From: a virus
Reading direction: 5' to 3' (one strand)
DNA: 50,340 nt
IMG/VR virus record: IMGVR_UViG_3300045413_000124
Coordinates: 1 to 50,340 of that record
Part shown: positions 1-8,229 of the stretch, piece by piece
Numbering within the stretch: position 1 is the first letter of the stretch
Layout: each line of letters begins with the position of its first letter
Made by a program: the position numbers and the translations under genes
Notes under the pieces: model-generated
Databases searched by the model: none
What the model saw: the letters and a program-made list of their open reading frames with translations, nothing else
Told to the model about the DNA's origin: nothing

Positions 1-20
1 TCAGTTATGATTACCACTAT

Positions 21-365
21 TTACGCCCCTGTACGAGGTTGAACGAAACCTTCTTCCAGAGCTTCAACTCTATCTTCAAGAGACGCTGCTGGTGCTTCTA
101 CGGCAGGAACAGGAGGTTCTGGTGGTGTCTCTACAACTACTTCCTCTCTGCGAGGTTCTTCTTTCTTTTCATCATCCTCTCCACCTTTTTTCATCGTATT
201 AATTCCAAAGGTAGCAGCAGATGCTGTAAAAACAGTAGCGATGAATGTTGGGTCCATCTTAGAGAGCATACCAGCGTAGCTAGCAGTCAAAAGAGCAGCG
301 GACCAACTCAAAATAGAAATACGAATAATTTGACTCATACATTTTTCTTTTTTGGTGTTTTCCAT
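21..365 (-). CDS. Small membrane protein, holin candidate
   Basis: 114 aa. Residues about 10-60 form two hydrophobic stretches separated by a short turn, followed by a highly charged Lys/Glu segment, a Pro/Glu-rich linker and a short helix. Last gene of the lysis cassette, just downstream of the lysozyme. AGGA lies 3 nt before the ATG. Two membrane segments plus a charged tail beside a lysozyme suggest a holin, but no family motif is recognised, so function is inferred from topology and position. A T4 gp t-like holin is not apparent. Confidence 0.6.
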   Translation of the reverse strand: MENTKKEKCMSQIIRISILSWSAALLTASYAGMLSKMDPTFIATVFTASAATFGINTMKKGGEDDEKKEEPRREEVVVETPPEPPVPAVEAPAASLEDRVEALEEGFVQPRTGA

Positions 366-383
366 TTGTCCTAAGTGTGAAGT

Positions 384-1055
384 TTAACCTTTTTTCCAAG
401 CTTCACCTTCTGCCTTTCTTCTACGTGCTAAACCTGCTTCCACATTAGAACCAGGATTACGGTAGAGATAAAGAGCATCGGGAACTAAGTCCCATTCTTT
501 ATTCTTCAAGCGTTTAGTAATAGTATTAAAGTTAGAGTCACCGTAAAAAGCGGCACCAAGATTATAAGCAAAGCTGAGCAGAGCTCCTCTTTTTCCATCT
601 GACATTTCACTCCAATGTAGGATTTTTCTGAGTTCTGGAAGAAACTCTCTTTTGCACTGGTCAATCAAAAGTTCATCTGCCTCTTGTTGAGTCAGAGTGT
701 CCCCCATCTTAAATGGTGATCCATCCTTCTTACGAGTTGAACCCCAACCAATAGTGATTGGTAGATTGCCAGTCAAAGGATCAGGATATGCTTTTAAATG
801 ACATCCCTCAAACTCTTTGATTAACTTGATGCCCATCATAGGAACATCGTCACCACCGACTACGGGAGCTGCATCATCTGGTTTAGATGCTGGTGCAGCA
901 CTAGTCTTTTTTCCTCTGAAAATCTCCGCCCAATCTACGTTATCTTCAAGATACTTAGCAGGAAGATTATCTTCTAACCATTGTACTGCTTTGACATGAT
1001 TGGGATTTCTTTCATCATAGAATTGAAAGAAGTTGTGTAAATCTACTTTTGCCAT
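384..1055 (-). CDS. Endolysin: GH24 phage lysozyme with N-terminal accessory module
   Basis: 223 aa; cleaves peptidoglycan glycan strands at lysis. Residues 1-50 (from MAKVDLHNFF) are a module also found at the N-terminus of the next upstream gene; residues about 50-75 are an Ala/Pro/Asp linker; the rest is a GH24 (muramidase) domain with the catalytic Glu in KEFEGC, then AYPDP and TIGWGST. The frame stays open 20 codons upstream, but this start has a strong ribosome site (AGGAGA, 8 nt upstream) and aligns with the start of the neighbour's module. Confidence 0.9.
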   Translation of the reverse strand: MAKVDLHNFFQFYDERNPNHVKAVQWLEDNLPAKYLEDNVDWAEIFRGKKTSAAPASKPDDAAPVVGGDDVPMMGIKLIKEFEGCHLKAYPDPLTGNLPITIGWGSTRKKDGSPFKMGDTLTQQEADELLIDQCKREFLPELRKILHWSEMSDGKRGALLSFAYNLGAAFYGDSNFNTITKRLKNKEWDLVPDALYLYRNPGSNVEAGLARRRKAEGEAWKKG

Positions 1056-1069
1056 TGTTGTGTCTCCTA

Positions 1070-1741
1070 TCAGTCGAAAATTCTGCCCCAACCGTCTTTG
1101 CCACCTGGGCACCAACGGTGTTTGAGCATTGCTTTTTGGTAAATGGTCTTCTTACCATTTGTTACTGGACCTGTGTAGTTATCATTACATGAACCATATG
1201 GATCGTTACAATAGTAACCCTTGCCATCTGGTGTCTTACCGATGACTACAACCATGTGCCCACCAGTAGGTGCAGATAAAGGACCCCTGTGAAGGATACC
1301 AATAACAACAGGTTTCCCAGCATCGAGACTTTTATCAATATCAGCAAAAGAAAGATTGTAACTAAAGTGTGACTTAACTCCATAGCTCTCCAGAACTTTT
1401 GTCTGGACCGCATGGTCAGTAGTATCGCCAATCGCAAATACTTTTTTGACATATTCATCGTCGCCTTTAATCGATCCTGGTTTGAGGAAAGCAAGGCACA
1501 TAGCGCACGATGAACTGTTACAAGTTCTGTGTGCATCTCTGTAATTATCTACTTGGTTGAAATATGGTACATCAAGAACCGCAGGAGTTGGTGGTTTTGT
1601 TCTGAAAATACCAACCCAATCAGTTTCTGCATCATCAAGAAATTCTGGTGGTAATTTATCTTCTAGCCACTGAACTGCTGCAACATGGTTGGAGTTCTTT
1701 TCATCATAAAATTTAAAAAAGTTATGAAGATCTAAGGTCAT
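1070..1741 (-). CDS. C39-like cysteine peptidase with the same N-terminal module
   Basis: About 223 aa. The first 45 residues (MTLDLHNFFKFYDE...) match the lysozyme N-terminus at about 30 of 45 positions by eye. The remainder resembles the C39-like papain-fold peptidase family: Cys in TCNSSSCAM, His in GGHMVVVIG and Asp in NDPYGS form a plausible Cys-His-Asp set. It probably cuts cell-wall peptides or a secreted/virion target; substrate unknown. A GTG start at 1762 is possible, but the ATG at 1741 places the shared module at the N-terminus. A CTAAATA late box lies at 1766-1772. Confidence 0.75.
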   Translation of the reverse strand: MTLDLHNFFKFYDEKNSNHVAAVQWLEDKLPPEFLDDAETDWVGIFRTKPPTPAVLDVPYFNQVDNYRDAHRTCNSSSCAMCLAFLKPGSIKGDDEYVKKVFAIGDTTDHAVQTKVLESYGVKSHFSYNLSFADIDKSLDAGKPVVIGILHRGPLSAPTGGHMVVVIGKTPDGKGYYCNDPYGSCNDNYTGPVTNGKKTIYQKAMLKHRWCPGGKDGWGRIFD

Positions 1742-1765
1742 TTTCTTATAACTGACAAACACCCT

Positions 1766-1773
1766 TATTTAGC
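1766..1773 (-). promoter_or_regulatory. Late promoter (CTAAATA type)
   Basis: Minus-strand CTAAATAA, 25 nt before the peptidase ATG; matches the T4/cyanophage sigma-gp55 -10 box. Would drive peptidase-lysozyme-holin. Confidence 0.6.
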
Positions 1774-1797
1774 AATAACTATATTTAAATCTTGCTT

Positions 1798-1850
1798 AAG
1801 GTAAAAAATATTTTCAATCATAAATAGTGATATAAGGTAGAAAATATTTT
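1798..1850. repeat. 17-bp direct repeat upstream of homing endonuclease
   Basis: AAGGTAAAAAATATTTT at 1798-1814 recurs with one mismatch at 1834-1850, period 36 bp. The second copy ends one base before the endonuclease ATG. Between the copies is ATAAATA (1820-1826), a possible plus-strand late promoter. Confidence 0.6.
1820..1826 (+). promoter_or_regulatory. Possible late promoter for the homing endonuclease
   Basis: ATAAATA preceded by C on the plus strand, 25 nt before the ATG at 1852; same form and spacing as the late boxes on the other strand. Only candidate promoter seen for this gene. Confidence 0.45.
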
Positions 1851-1851
1851 T

Positions 1852-2553
1852 ATGGAATGGAAATATAACGAAGAAGATTTTGTTGATGTTCCAAAAAATA
1901 TGGAAGGTTTTGTATATTTAATTACAAACCTAACAAACGAAAAAAAGTACGTTGGTAAAAAACACTTCTGGACTCGTCAAAAAGATAGAAAAACTGGAAG
2001 AAGAAAAAAGAAAGAAAGTGATTGGAGAAATTATTATGGTTCCTGCGATGAACTAAAAGAAGATATTAAACTACTTGGAAAAGAAAATTTTCTGAGAGAA
2101 ATACTTTATCTTTGTCCTCATAAAAAATCTATGTCTTATTATGAAACTTATGAACAATTTAAAAGAGATGTGTTAATGACCGATGAATACTATAACACAA
2201 ATATTGAAGGTAGATTTTTTGTAAGTGAAAGAACTGGAATATATGAGGTTGTTTTAAGAAACGATAGATTTCGTGAATCGCTAAGAGACCGTATGATTGG
2301 TGATAATAATCCCGCAAAAAGACCAGAAGTTAGACAAAAACTAAGTGAAATGTTTTCAGGTGAAGGAAATCCTATGTATGGAAAAACTCTTACAAAAAAA
2401 CATAAACAAATTTTAACAACTTCTAGAAATATTACCATTAGCGATGGTAATAAAATATGGGAAAGTGTAGTCTCCTATATGAAAGATAATAATATAGGAT
2501 TCCAAACATACAAGCAAAGATTACAAGATGGTATTATTTGGATAAAAGATTAA
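1852..2553 (+). CDS. GIY-YIG homing endonuclease (Seg-like, with NUMOD3 motifs)
   Basis: 233 aa and the only plus-strand gene in the window. N-terminal GIY-YIG-type core: GFVYLITN then KKYVGKK at residues about 18-38, with a conserved-looking Tyr/Gly/Ser patch (NYYGSC) after it. Two NUMOD3-type DNA-binding repeats follow (GDNNPAKRPEVRQKLSE and GEGNPMYGKTLTKKHK, residues about 148-185). Free-standing: neighbours nrdB and the peptidase are intact, so it is not intron-encoded. It likely cuts DNA of phages lacking it and spreads by recombination. A/T-rich codon use fits a mobile gene. Confidence 0.85.
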   Translation: MEWKYNEEDFVDVPKNMEGFVYLITNLTNEKKYVGKKHFWTRQKDRKTGRRKKKESDWRNYYGSCDELKEDIKLLGKENFLREILYLCPHKKSMSYYETYEQFKRDVLMTDEYYNTNIEGRFFVSERTGIYEVVLRNDRFRESLRDRMIGDNNPAKRPEVRQKLSEMFSGEGNPMYGKTLTKKHKQILTTSRNITISDGNKIWESVVSYMKDNNIGFQTYKQRLQDGIIWIKD

Positions 2554-2598
2554 TTTTATTTACTTAGATATACCTATCCTATCAACCCGAACAAACCT

Positions 2599-2627
2599 AG
2601 TCTACTCATGATTTGGATGTCTGTCAA
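2599..2627 (-). promoter_or_regulatory. Sigma70-like promoter TTGACA-17-TAGACT
   Basis: Minus-strand -35 TTGACA (2622-2627), 17-nt spacer, -10 TAGACT (2599-2604). It points through the antisense of the homing endonuclease toward the lysis cassette, and starts about 20 nt after the nrdB terminator. The last 11 nt (ATGAGTAGACT) recur at the same position in a plus-strand promoter-like site at 36293-36321. Confidence 0.45.
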
Positions 2628-2646
2628 GAGAATGTGCAGAGACATT

Positions 2647-2686
2647 AAAAAACCCCCAGAGGCACCTTGTAGGCGATCCTGGGGGT
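2647..2686 (-). terminator. Rho-independent terminator after nrdB
   Basis: Minus-strand stem ACCCCCAG / CTGGGGGT with a 19-nt loop region, followed by six T. Lies 20 nt after the nrdB stop codon. Confidence 0.8.
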
Positions 2687-2705
2687 GGGTGATGAGGAAT
2701 ATCAA

Positions 2706-3836
2706 TCAGAGTTTGAATCCACTAAAAGTATCCTTTTGGAGGTCTTGCTTAATTCCTCCAACAACATAGGACTCAACCTCCGTTTCCTGAGGAGCAACTT
2801 GCAATCCCTTAGAAGAGATCCAATGTTGTGTCCAAGGAAGTGGATTATTATTTGCAGAAATGTCATAGACTGGTTTTAGACCAATCGCTTTCAGTCTACG
2901 ATTAGCAATCCATTCAACATATTGTTGCAGCAATTTATCATTGAGTCCAATCATTGAACCATCTCTGAAAAGATAATCTGCCCAACGTTTTTCTTCATTA
3001 ACTGCACGATCAAACATTGCGTATGTCCACTCTTCTTCCTCTTGGGAAATCTTTTTCATATCTGGATCATCACCCTGCTTCCACTTATTCAGAATATTCT
3101 GAGTGATTGCAAGATGTTGATTTTCATCTCTTGCGATAAGAGAAATGATTTTTGCAGATCCTTCCATGAGTTTAAGTTCACCAAAAGCAAAGGAACATGC
3201 AAAGCTAACATAGAAACGAATTCCCTCTAAGATGTTGACATTTGCAATTGCTCGATATAACTTTCGTTTCAGTTCATATCTTTGCTCTTTAAAATTACCT
3301 GCACCTTCCTGGGCATGAATCCAATCATTACTGGTTCCATACTGTTGAGCAGATAAGATAAAGTCATCATATGATTCAGTAACACTAGAAGCACGTTCTA
3401 GAATTCTTTCGTCTGTAATAATTTTATCTAAAACCTCACTAGGATCTGAATAAACATTCTTGATAATATAAGTGTATGAGCGACTATGAATCATCTCCAT
3501 AAATCCCCATACTTCCATACATGCTTCAAGTTCTGGTAAAGAACAATATGGCATAAAAGACATACCAGGACCTCTACCTTGAACAGAGTCAAGCATGATT
3601 TGATATTTCAAATTGGAAGTGTAAATATGTTTTTGTTCTGGACGAAGTGTGTGATAATCTCCTCTGTCTTTTTGAAGTGAGACCTCTTCTGGTCTCCAAA
3701 AGTAACCTAATTGTTGCGTTGTAAGTTTTTCAAAAATTGGATACTTAAAAGAATCATATCTTTGAATACCCAATGGTTGTCCAAAAAACATTGGTTGTTT
3801 TTTGTAATCATGTTTCTCGGTGTTGAACACCGTCAT
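2706..3836 (-). CDS. nrdB: Ribonucleotide reductase class Ia, beta subunit
   Basis: 376 aa (T4 NrdB 388). Houses the di-iron/tyrosyl radical that starts reduction of ribonucleotides by NrdA. Visible residues in E. coli order: D83 (MLDSVQG), E114 and H117 (MEMIHSRSY) with radical Tyr121, E204 (LEGIRFY), E238 and H241 (DENQHL). The frame is open to a GTG at 3899 overlapping nrdA, but the ATG at 3836 gives MTVFNTEKH..QPMFFG, which lines up with the T4 start. Follows nrdA and ends at a strong terminator. Confidence 0.96.
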   Translation of the reverse strand: MTVFNTEKHDYKKQPMFFGQPLGIQRYDSFKYPIFEKLTTQQLGYFWRPEEVSLQKDRGDYHTLRPEQKHIYTSNLKYQIMLDSVQGRGPGMSFMPYCSLPELEACMEVWGFMEMIHSRSYTYIIKNVYSDPSEVLDKIITDERILERASSVTESYDDFILSAQQYGTSNDWIHAQEGAGNFKEQRYELKRKLYRAIANVNILEGIRFYVSFACSFAFGELKLMEGSAKIISLIARDENQHLAITQNILNKWKQGDDPDMKKISQEEEEWTYAMFDRAVNEEKRWADYLFRDGSMIGLNDKLLQQYVEWIANRRLKAIGLKPVYDISANNNPLPWTQHWISSKGLQVAPQETEVESYVVGGIKQDLQKDTFSGFKL

Positions 3837-3879
3837 TCCTTTTATTTTCTTTTCCACGTAAGGATTATTAAGAGATACT

Positions 3880-6183
3880 TTAAACAGCACAGGATTCACA
3901 CTCTCCCTCCTCTACTTGTGATAGTTCGTCAATAAGTGCATTAAGTTTTGATTTTGTTTCGGGTGCTTCAACTTCATCAGTTTTAGCATCATAGGTGTTT
4001 TGATAATAGGATGTTTTCCATCCGTATTTGTATGTAGTTAAAAAGTCATTTGCCATTACCGACACAGGAACTTCATTATCTTGATAGTTTTGTGGATTAT
4101 AAGACCAATTTCCAGAGATAGCTTGATCAAAAAACTTTTGCATCACAGCAACAACATTAATATAACCACGATTAGACTCCATGTCCCAAAGAAGAGTATA
4201 ATCGTTTTTAAGAGACGAATATTGAGGAACAACCTGTTTAAGGGGTCCTTTCTTTGACTTTTTAATGGACAGGTAGTCACGAGGTGGTTCGATGCCGTTT
4301 GTTGCGTTTGACACAACGGAACTGCTCTCCGAAGGCATCTGTGCGGACAGTGTGCTATGTCGTAAACCATGTGTTTGAATTTCGGCACGTAGACCTTCCC
4401 AATCATGCTGCAACTCCTGACTACTAACTTCATCTACATCTTTTTTATACGTATCAATGGGAAGAATACCATCAGCATATTTGGTTCTACCAAAATATTC
4501 ACAATGTCCTTTCTCTTTGGCAAGTTGGTTAGATGCTTTCAGAAGATAGTATTGGAATGATTCAGAAAGACCATGAACGGCATCCCATGCCCCCTGAGAG
4601 TCGTATTTGAATCCAAGTTTGGCAAGGTAATGTGCAAGACCAATGAAACCGATTCCAAGCGATCTCCGTGCCTTTGTACAGATCTCTGCTGCTTTGACAG
4701 GATATTCTTGGTAATCAATTAGTTCGTCAAGACTACGAACAGAAAGATCACAAAGACTTTCCAATTCATCATCAGATTTAATCTTGCCGACATTTACTGC
4801 TGACAGAATACACAGAGCAATTTCTCCATACTCATCATCAATATGCTGTAAAGGATAAGTTGGAAGAGTAATTTCTTGACACAGGTTGCTCATCTCAACT
4901 TTATCCTTAAAGGATGAGTGAGAATTGCAGTGGTCAATGTTCATGATATAGATTCTGCCCGTCTCAGCACGTTCTTTGAGAAGGTTAAGAATGAGTTCTT
5001 GCGCTTTAAGAGTCTTTTTTGGAATGGTCGGATTTTTTTCATACGAAACGTAGAGATCGTCAAAACTAGGGAGTCCGAAAGAATCATAAAGTCCAGGTAC
5101 ATCATGTGGAGAGAAAAGTGTGATCTCGCCGTCTCGAATAAACCTTTCATAAAACAACTTGCTAATTTGAATTGAGTAGTCAAGTTTACGGACACGATTA
5201 TCTTCCGTACCCTTGTTATTTTTGAGAACGATAATGTCTTCTATTTCTTGGTGCCAGATTGGGAAGTGGACAGTCGCTGATCCACCACGGATGCCATTTT
5301 GAGTGCAGCATCGGACAGTTGCTTCAAACTTTTTGAGGAATGGAATAACGCCTGTGTGCTGAACTTCTCCACCTCTGATTTTACTGTTGATGCCCCTGAT
5401 GCGACCTGCGTTGATACCAATTCCTGCTCTTTGTGCAACATACCTACCAATTGCCATATCAGAGCTGAAGATACTATCAAGGGTGTCATCAACATCAACA
5501 AGAACGCAACTTGCAAATTGGCGAAGTGGGGTTCTAACACCTGCCATGATTGGCGTAGGAATGTTGAGTTTATGTTTGGAGATTGCGTTGTAGTATCGTT
5601 TGACATAATCGATCCTCGTTTCTTTCGGGTAATCTCTAAAAATAGTCAAAGCGATCATAATGTACATGAACTGTGGAATTTCGTACAACTTACCCGTGCT
5701 TCTATCTTGCACAAGGTACTTATCAACCACCTGGCGCAAGCCTGCATAAGTAAACAAAAAATCGCGATCATGATCAACATAGGTGTTGACCCTTTCAATT
5801 TCCTCTAAGGAATACTTAGTAAAAATTTCAGCGTCGTAAACTTTTTGATGAACACAATTAACAATATGAGATTTCAGATCGGGAACTTCCCACATCTTTC
5901 CATAGAGACCTTTTCTCAAAGAAAAAAGAAGAAGTCTGGCTGCAACAAATTGATAGTTAGGATGATCTAAATCAATCAAGTCAGAAGCAGAACGAATCAA
6001 AATTTCTTGAATCTGATCTGTTGTAATACCATCGTAAAATTGAATTCCAGAGTTGATCTCTACTTGGGAAGCAGAGACGCCTGAGAGACCTTCACATGCC
6101 TCTTCAACCATCTTGTGCATCTTTTCAAGGTCAAGAGGTTCAACGCGACCATCTCTCTTTTTAACTTTGATTCCGTTACTCAT
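3880..6183 (-). CDS. nrdA: Ribonucleotide reductase class Ia, alpha subunit
   Basis: 767 aa (T4 NrdA 754). Reduces NDPs to dNDPs to supply phage replication. Residues 1-90 form an ATP-cone-like regulatory domain (VKKRDGRVEPL). Active site: N433, C435, E437 (SNLCQEI), redox pair C226 and C458, radical-path Tyr pair in SYYQN, and a C-terminal CxxC (CESCAV, last six residues) for thioredoxin/glutaredoxin reduction. Start overlaps the primase stop as ATGA. Confidence 0.97.
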   Translation of the reverse strand: MSNGIKVKKRDGRVEPLDLEKMHKMVEEACEGLSGVSASQVEINSGIQFYDGITTDQIQEILIRSASDLIDLDHPNYQFVAARLLLFSLRKGLYGKMWEVPDLKSHIVNCVHQKVYDAEIFTKYSLEEIERVNTYVDHDRDFLFTYAGLRQVVDKYLVQDRSTGKLYEIPQFMYIMIALTIFRDYPKETRIDYVKRYYNAISKHKLNIPTPIMAGVRTPLRQFASCVLVDVDDTLDSIFSSDMAIGRYVAQRAGIGINAGRIRGINSKIRGGEVQHTGVIPFLKKFEATVRCCTQNGIRGGSATVHFPIWHQEIEDIIVLKNNKGTEDNRVRKLDYSIQISKLFYERFIRDGEITLFSPHDVPGLYDSFGLPSFDDLYVSYEKNPTIPKKTLKAQELILNLLKERAETGRIYIMNIDHCNSHSSFKDKVEMSNLCQEITLPTYPLQHIDDEYGEIALCILSAVNVGKIKSDDELESLCDLSVRSLDELIDYQEYPVKAAEICTKARRSLGIGFIGLAHYLAKLGFKYDSQGAWDAVHGLSESFQYYLLKASNQLAKEKGHCEYFGRTKYADGILPIDTYKKDVDEVSSQELQHDWEGLRAEIQTHGLRHSTLSAQMPSESSSVVSNATNGIEPPRDYLSIKKSKKGPLKQVVPQYSSLKNDYTLLWDMESNRGYINVVAVMQKFFDQAISGNWSYNPQNYQDNEVPVSVMANDFLTTYKYGWKTSYYQNTYDAKTDEVEAPETKSKLNALIDELSQVEEGECESCAV

Positions 6184-7172
6184 ATTTTCTTCCAGATTGT
6201 AAACTTTACTTTTGCTTCTAAACCAGAGTAGACATTTGATTCTACTATATTTTGAACATTGTGTCCAGACAAAACCATATCATTGATGTCTTTTTCTTTT
6301 ACTGATGAAGGCCAGATGACAACTTTTTGTCCCATTTCGATAATACGGGATATTCTTGATACAATTTGTTGATTGCGTGGTTCGTTATCGTATATCCACA
6401 CAGGATCACCAATCCCCCACTTACTAATATCAGCATCAGCTCCACACATAGCAATCGAGTTGCATATGAAGAGAGAATCGAAAGGGCCTTCTGTGATGAA
6501 AACTGGAAGTTTCTTGTCGATGCTATCGAGTCCATAAATTTTTGGTTCATCTTCACTCAACATTATGGTGATATATTTATTGATAGAATGATCAATTGAT
6601 CTTCCTTGTAAACCGATTAGTTGATCATTTCGATACAAAGGAATAATAATACGGTCATCATCCCAGTTTGTATCGGAAAAGGTTGGTTTTATTTGATTCA
6701 CAAATTCCTTAAATCTTTTCACATAGAAGAAGATGGAAGGATCAATCTTTCTTTTAACCAAATAATCTCTTGCTCTTGGTATGTCAGATGCTTTTTGTAA
6801 AAGTTGTTTGATTGGATCTTTATCAAATTTTGGTGTAGATGTTTTAACAACTTCTTCCACAACCAATGGAGTATTTGTTGTAAAATTCTTCCCAGTGAAT
6901 CCATTTTTGAATTTCTCTAATGTGAACTGCTTATGCAACTCAACATCAATTTGTTTGAGAAAATTATTAAATGATAAAGAAATGCCACAATTGTGGCACT
7001 TGAAGTTTGTGTTGTTTTTTACTACGTAGAAATAACCCCGTGCTTTGTTTCTATTTCTTTGGGAGTCTCCACAAATAGGGCATCGAAAGTTATATAGATT
7101 TGACTTTACCCTTTTAAACTTTGCAAGACGCGATGATAAAAGTCCAATATATTTGCTATCGATTTGATTCAT
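6180..7172 (-). CDS. gp61: DNA primase (T4 gp61-like)
   Basis: 330 aa (T4 gp61 342). Makes RNA primers for the lagging strand with the gp41 helicase. N-terminal zinc ribbon C31-x2-C34 ... C59-x2-C62, then a TOPRIM core with FITEGPFDS (metal-binding Glu) and an aspartate-rich GADADIS. Coupled to nrdA downstream (ATGA) and overlapping the upstream 137-aa gene by 17 nt. Confidence 0.93.
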   Translation of the reverse strand: MNQIDSKYIGLLSSRLAKFKRVKSNLYNFRCPICGDSQRNRNKARGYFYVVKNNTNFKCHNCGISLSFNNFLKQIDVELHKQFTLEKFKNGFTGKNFTTNTPLVVEEVVKTSTPKFDKDPIKQLLQKASDIPRARDYLVKRKIDPSIFFYVKRFKEFVNQIKPTFSDTNWDDDRIIIPLYRNDQLIGLQGRSIDHSINKYITIMLSEDEPKIYGLDSIDKKLPVFITEGPFDSLFICNSIAMCGADADISKWGIGDPVWIYDNEPRNQQIVSRISRIIEMGQKVVIWPSSVKEKDINDMVLSGHNVQNIVESNVYSGLEAKVKFTIWKKI

Positions 7173-7569
7173 TTATAACAGTCGCTACTGGTCTCAGTAT
7201 AGCACCAGAATCGATTGATATCAATGGTTTAATTGTCTCTAATGTTTTTGGGCTTGTAGATACTAAAAGTATTCCGATTGCTGAGATGGCTGTCCATAAT
7301 TTTTTTTCGAGCAATTGAATTCTTGAAGTAACCAAGTTGTGGTCGAGGTCCATTTTATCACGGAGTTTGTCAATTTTATCAAATAATATTGAGTCAATTT
7401 CCTCTTGTTTCGATATTCTTTCTTCATGGACGGCAAGCATCCTTGACACATTACTATTTACTTCACTTAATTTTTCAATAGCAGCATCTAACTTTGTAAC
7501 TACTGTTGAAAAATTATCAACTCTTTGTTCTAGCACAGCGACTTTAATTTGGTTGTTATTTGTTTCCAT
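7156..7569 (-). CDS. Coiled-coil protein with C-terminal membrane segment
   Basis: 137 aa. Residues about 5-90 are strongly helical with heptad-like Leu/Ile/Val spacing (VLEQRVDNFSTVV.. onwards), then one hydrophobic segment at about 92-108 (WTAISAIGILLVSTS). Architecture recalls small phage coiled-coil/TM proteins of the XhlA type, but no family is assigned. Sits in an overlapping run with the 91-aa gene and gp61. Confidence 0.75.
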   Translation of the reverse strand: METNNNQIKVAVLEQRVDNFSTVVTKLDAAIEKLSEVNSNVSRMLAVHEERISKQEEIDSILFDKIDKLRDKMDLDHNLVTSRIQLLEKKLWTAISAIGILLVSTSPKTLETIKPLISIDSGAILRPVATVINESNR

Positions 7570-7831
7570 TTCCGAAGTAAGGGTTAAAGTTCATCACCTT
7601 ACGCATGACTTTTTTTTCCTCCCGCTTCTTTCTTTTTTGCATCAAATGGTCAAGATACTTTTTAACATACTTTTTTCTTCCATCCAATTTTACAGGAGGT
7701 TCATCTGGGGGAAGACCAGCAATTTTTCCACCTGATACTGAATTTGTGGGAACTTCCTCAGAAACAGAAAACTCTTGATATAATGCACTTCTAAATGCAT
7801 CAATAACTCTGTCGATTTTATCCTTTTCCAT
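7556..7831 (-). CDS. Conserved-looking hypothetical protein, basic C-terminus
   Basis: 91 aa from MEKDKIDR. N-terminal acidic helix, a central Gly/Pro segment (SGGKIAGLPPDEPP) and a very basic C-terminus (KKYVKKYL, QKRKKREEKK). The start at 7831 has a good ribosome site (AAGGAT), preferred over the open frame to 7882. Overlaps both neighbours; resembles small structural/assembly proteins of T4-like cyanophages but function unknown. Confidence 0.75.
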   Translation of the reverse strand: MEKDKIDRVIDAFRSALYQEFSVSEEVPTNSVSGGKIAGLPPDEPPVKLDGRKKYVKKYLDHLMQKRKKREEKKVMRKVMNFNPYFGNGNK

Positions 7832-8207
7832 GATAGATCCTTTGAAGTTCCGAAAGACACTGAATGTCAACCTGTATATCATGAAGACCTGTTCTCTTAG
7901 GATACTCAGGTATTCTATTTAAAAATAGAATAAAAGTTTTAACAGTATCCCAAAGGTCTGGTTCTATTTTATAGAACAACATTGGTGTTGCAGCTTCACC
8001 AAAAATATTGTAGATGATTATAAAATGATTTAGCAAAAGATGCGTTTTTAATTCCCCAGTCTTTTTATATTTTTTAATCAATCTTTTAATATATTTAAAG
8101 TGATTCATGTCTTTATCAAAGTCATCCTTTGATACAGCCTGAGGATTATTATAGTTTTGAATCGCAAAAATCAAAAAGTTTTTTTCATTCAGTTCATCAA
8201 AATTCAT
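7818..8207 (-). CDS. Hypothetical protein (MNFDELNEKN...)
   Basis: 129 aa, mostly helical, aromatic-rich (HLLLNHFIIIYNIFG; FYKIEPDLWDTVKTFILFLNRIP). The codon before the ATG is GTG, so the start could be 8210. I recognise the type as recurrent in T4-like cyanophages but cannot give a function. Overlaps the next gene by 14 nt, suggesting coupled translation. Confidence 0.75.
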   Translation of the reverse strand: MNFDELNEKNFLIFAIQNYNNPQAVSKDDFDKDMNHFKYIKRLIKKYKKTGELKTHLLLNHFIIIYNIFGEAATPMLFYKIEPDLWDTVKTFILFLNRIPEYPKRTGLHDIQVDIQCLSELQRIYHGKG

Positions 8208-8229
8208 CACGTCTTTTGCTAATTAATTA

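Noticed and set aside
1-20. Possible gene end at the left edge
   Set aside because: Twenty bases only; nothing can be called beyond the stop of the holin candidate.
39-374. Plus-strand open frame opposite the holin candidate
   Set aside because: Shadow frame with Phe/Ser-rich low-complexity product, no ribosome site, opposite a coherent minus-strand gene.
1852-2553. Group I intron in nrdB or the peptidase gene
   Set aside because: Both flanking genes are complete and the endonuclease is on the opposite strand, so it is free-standing.
5299-5808. 169-codon plus-strand frame inside nrdA
   Set aside because: Antisense to conserved nrdA sequence; no start signals and no recognisable protein.
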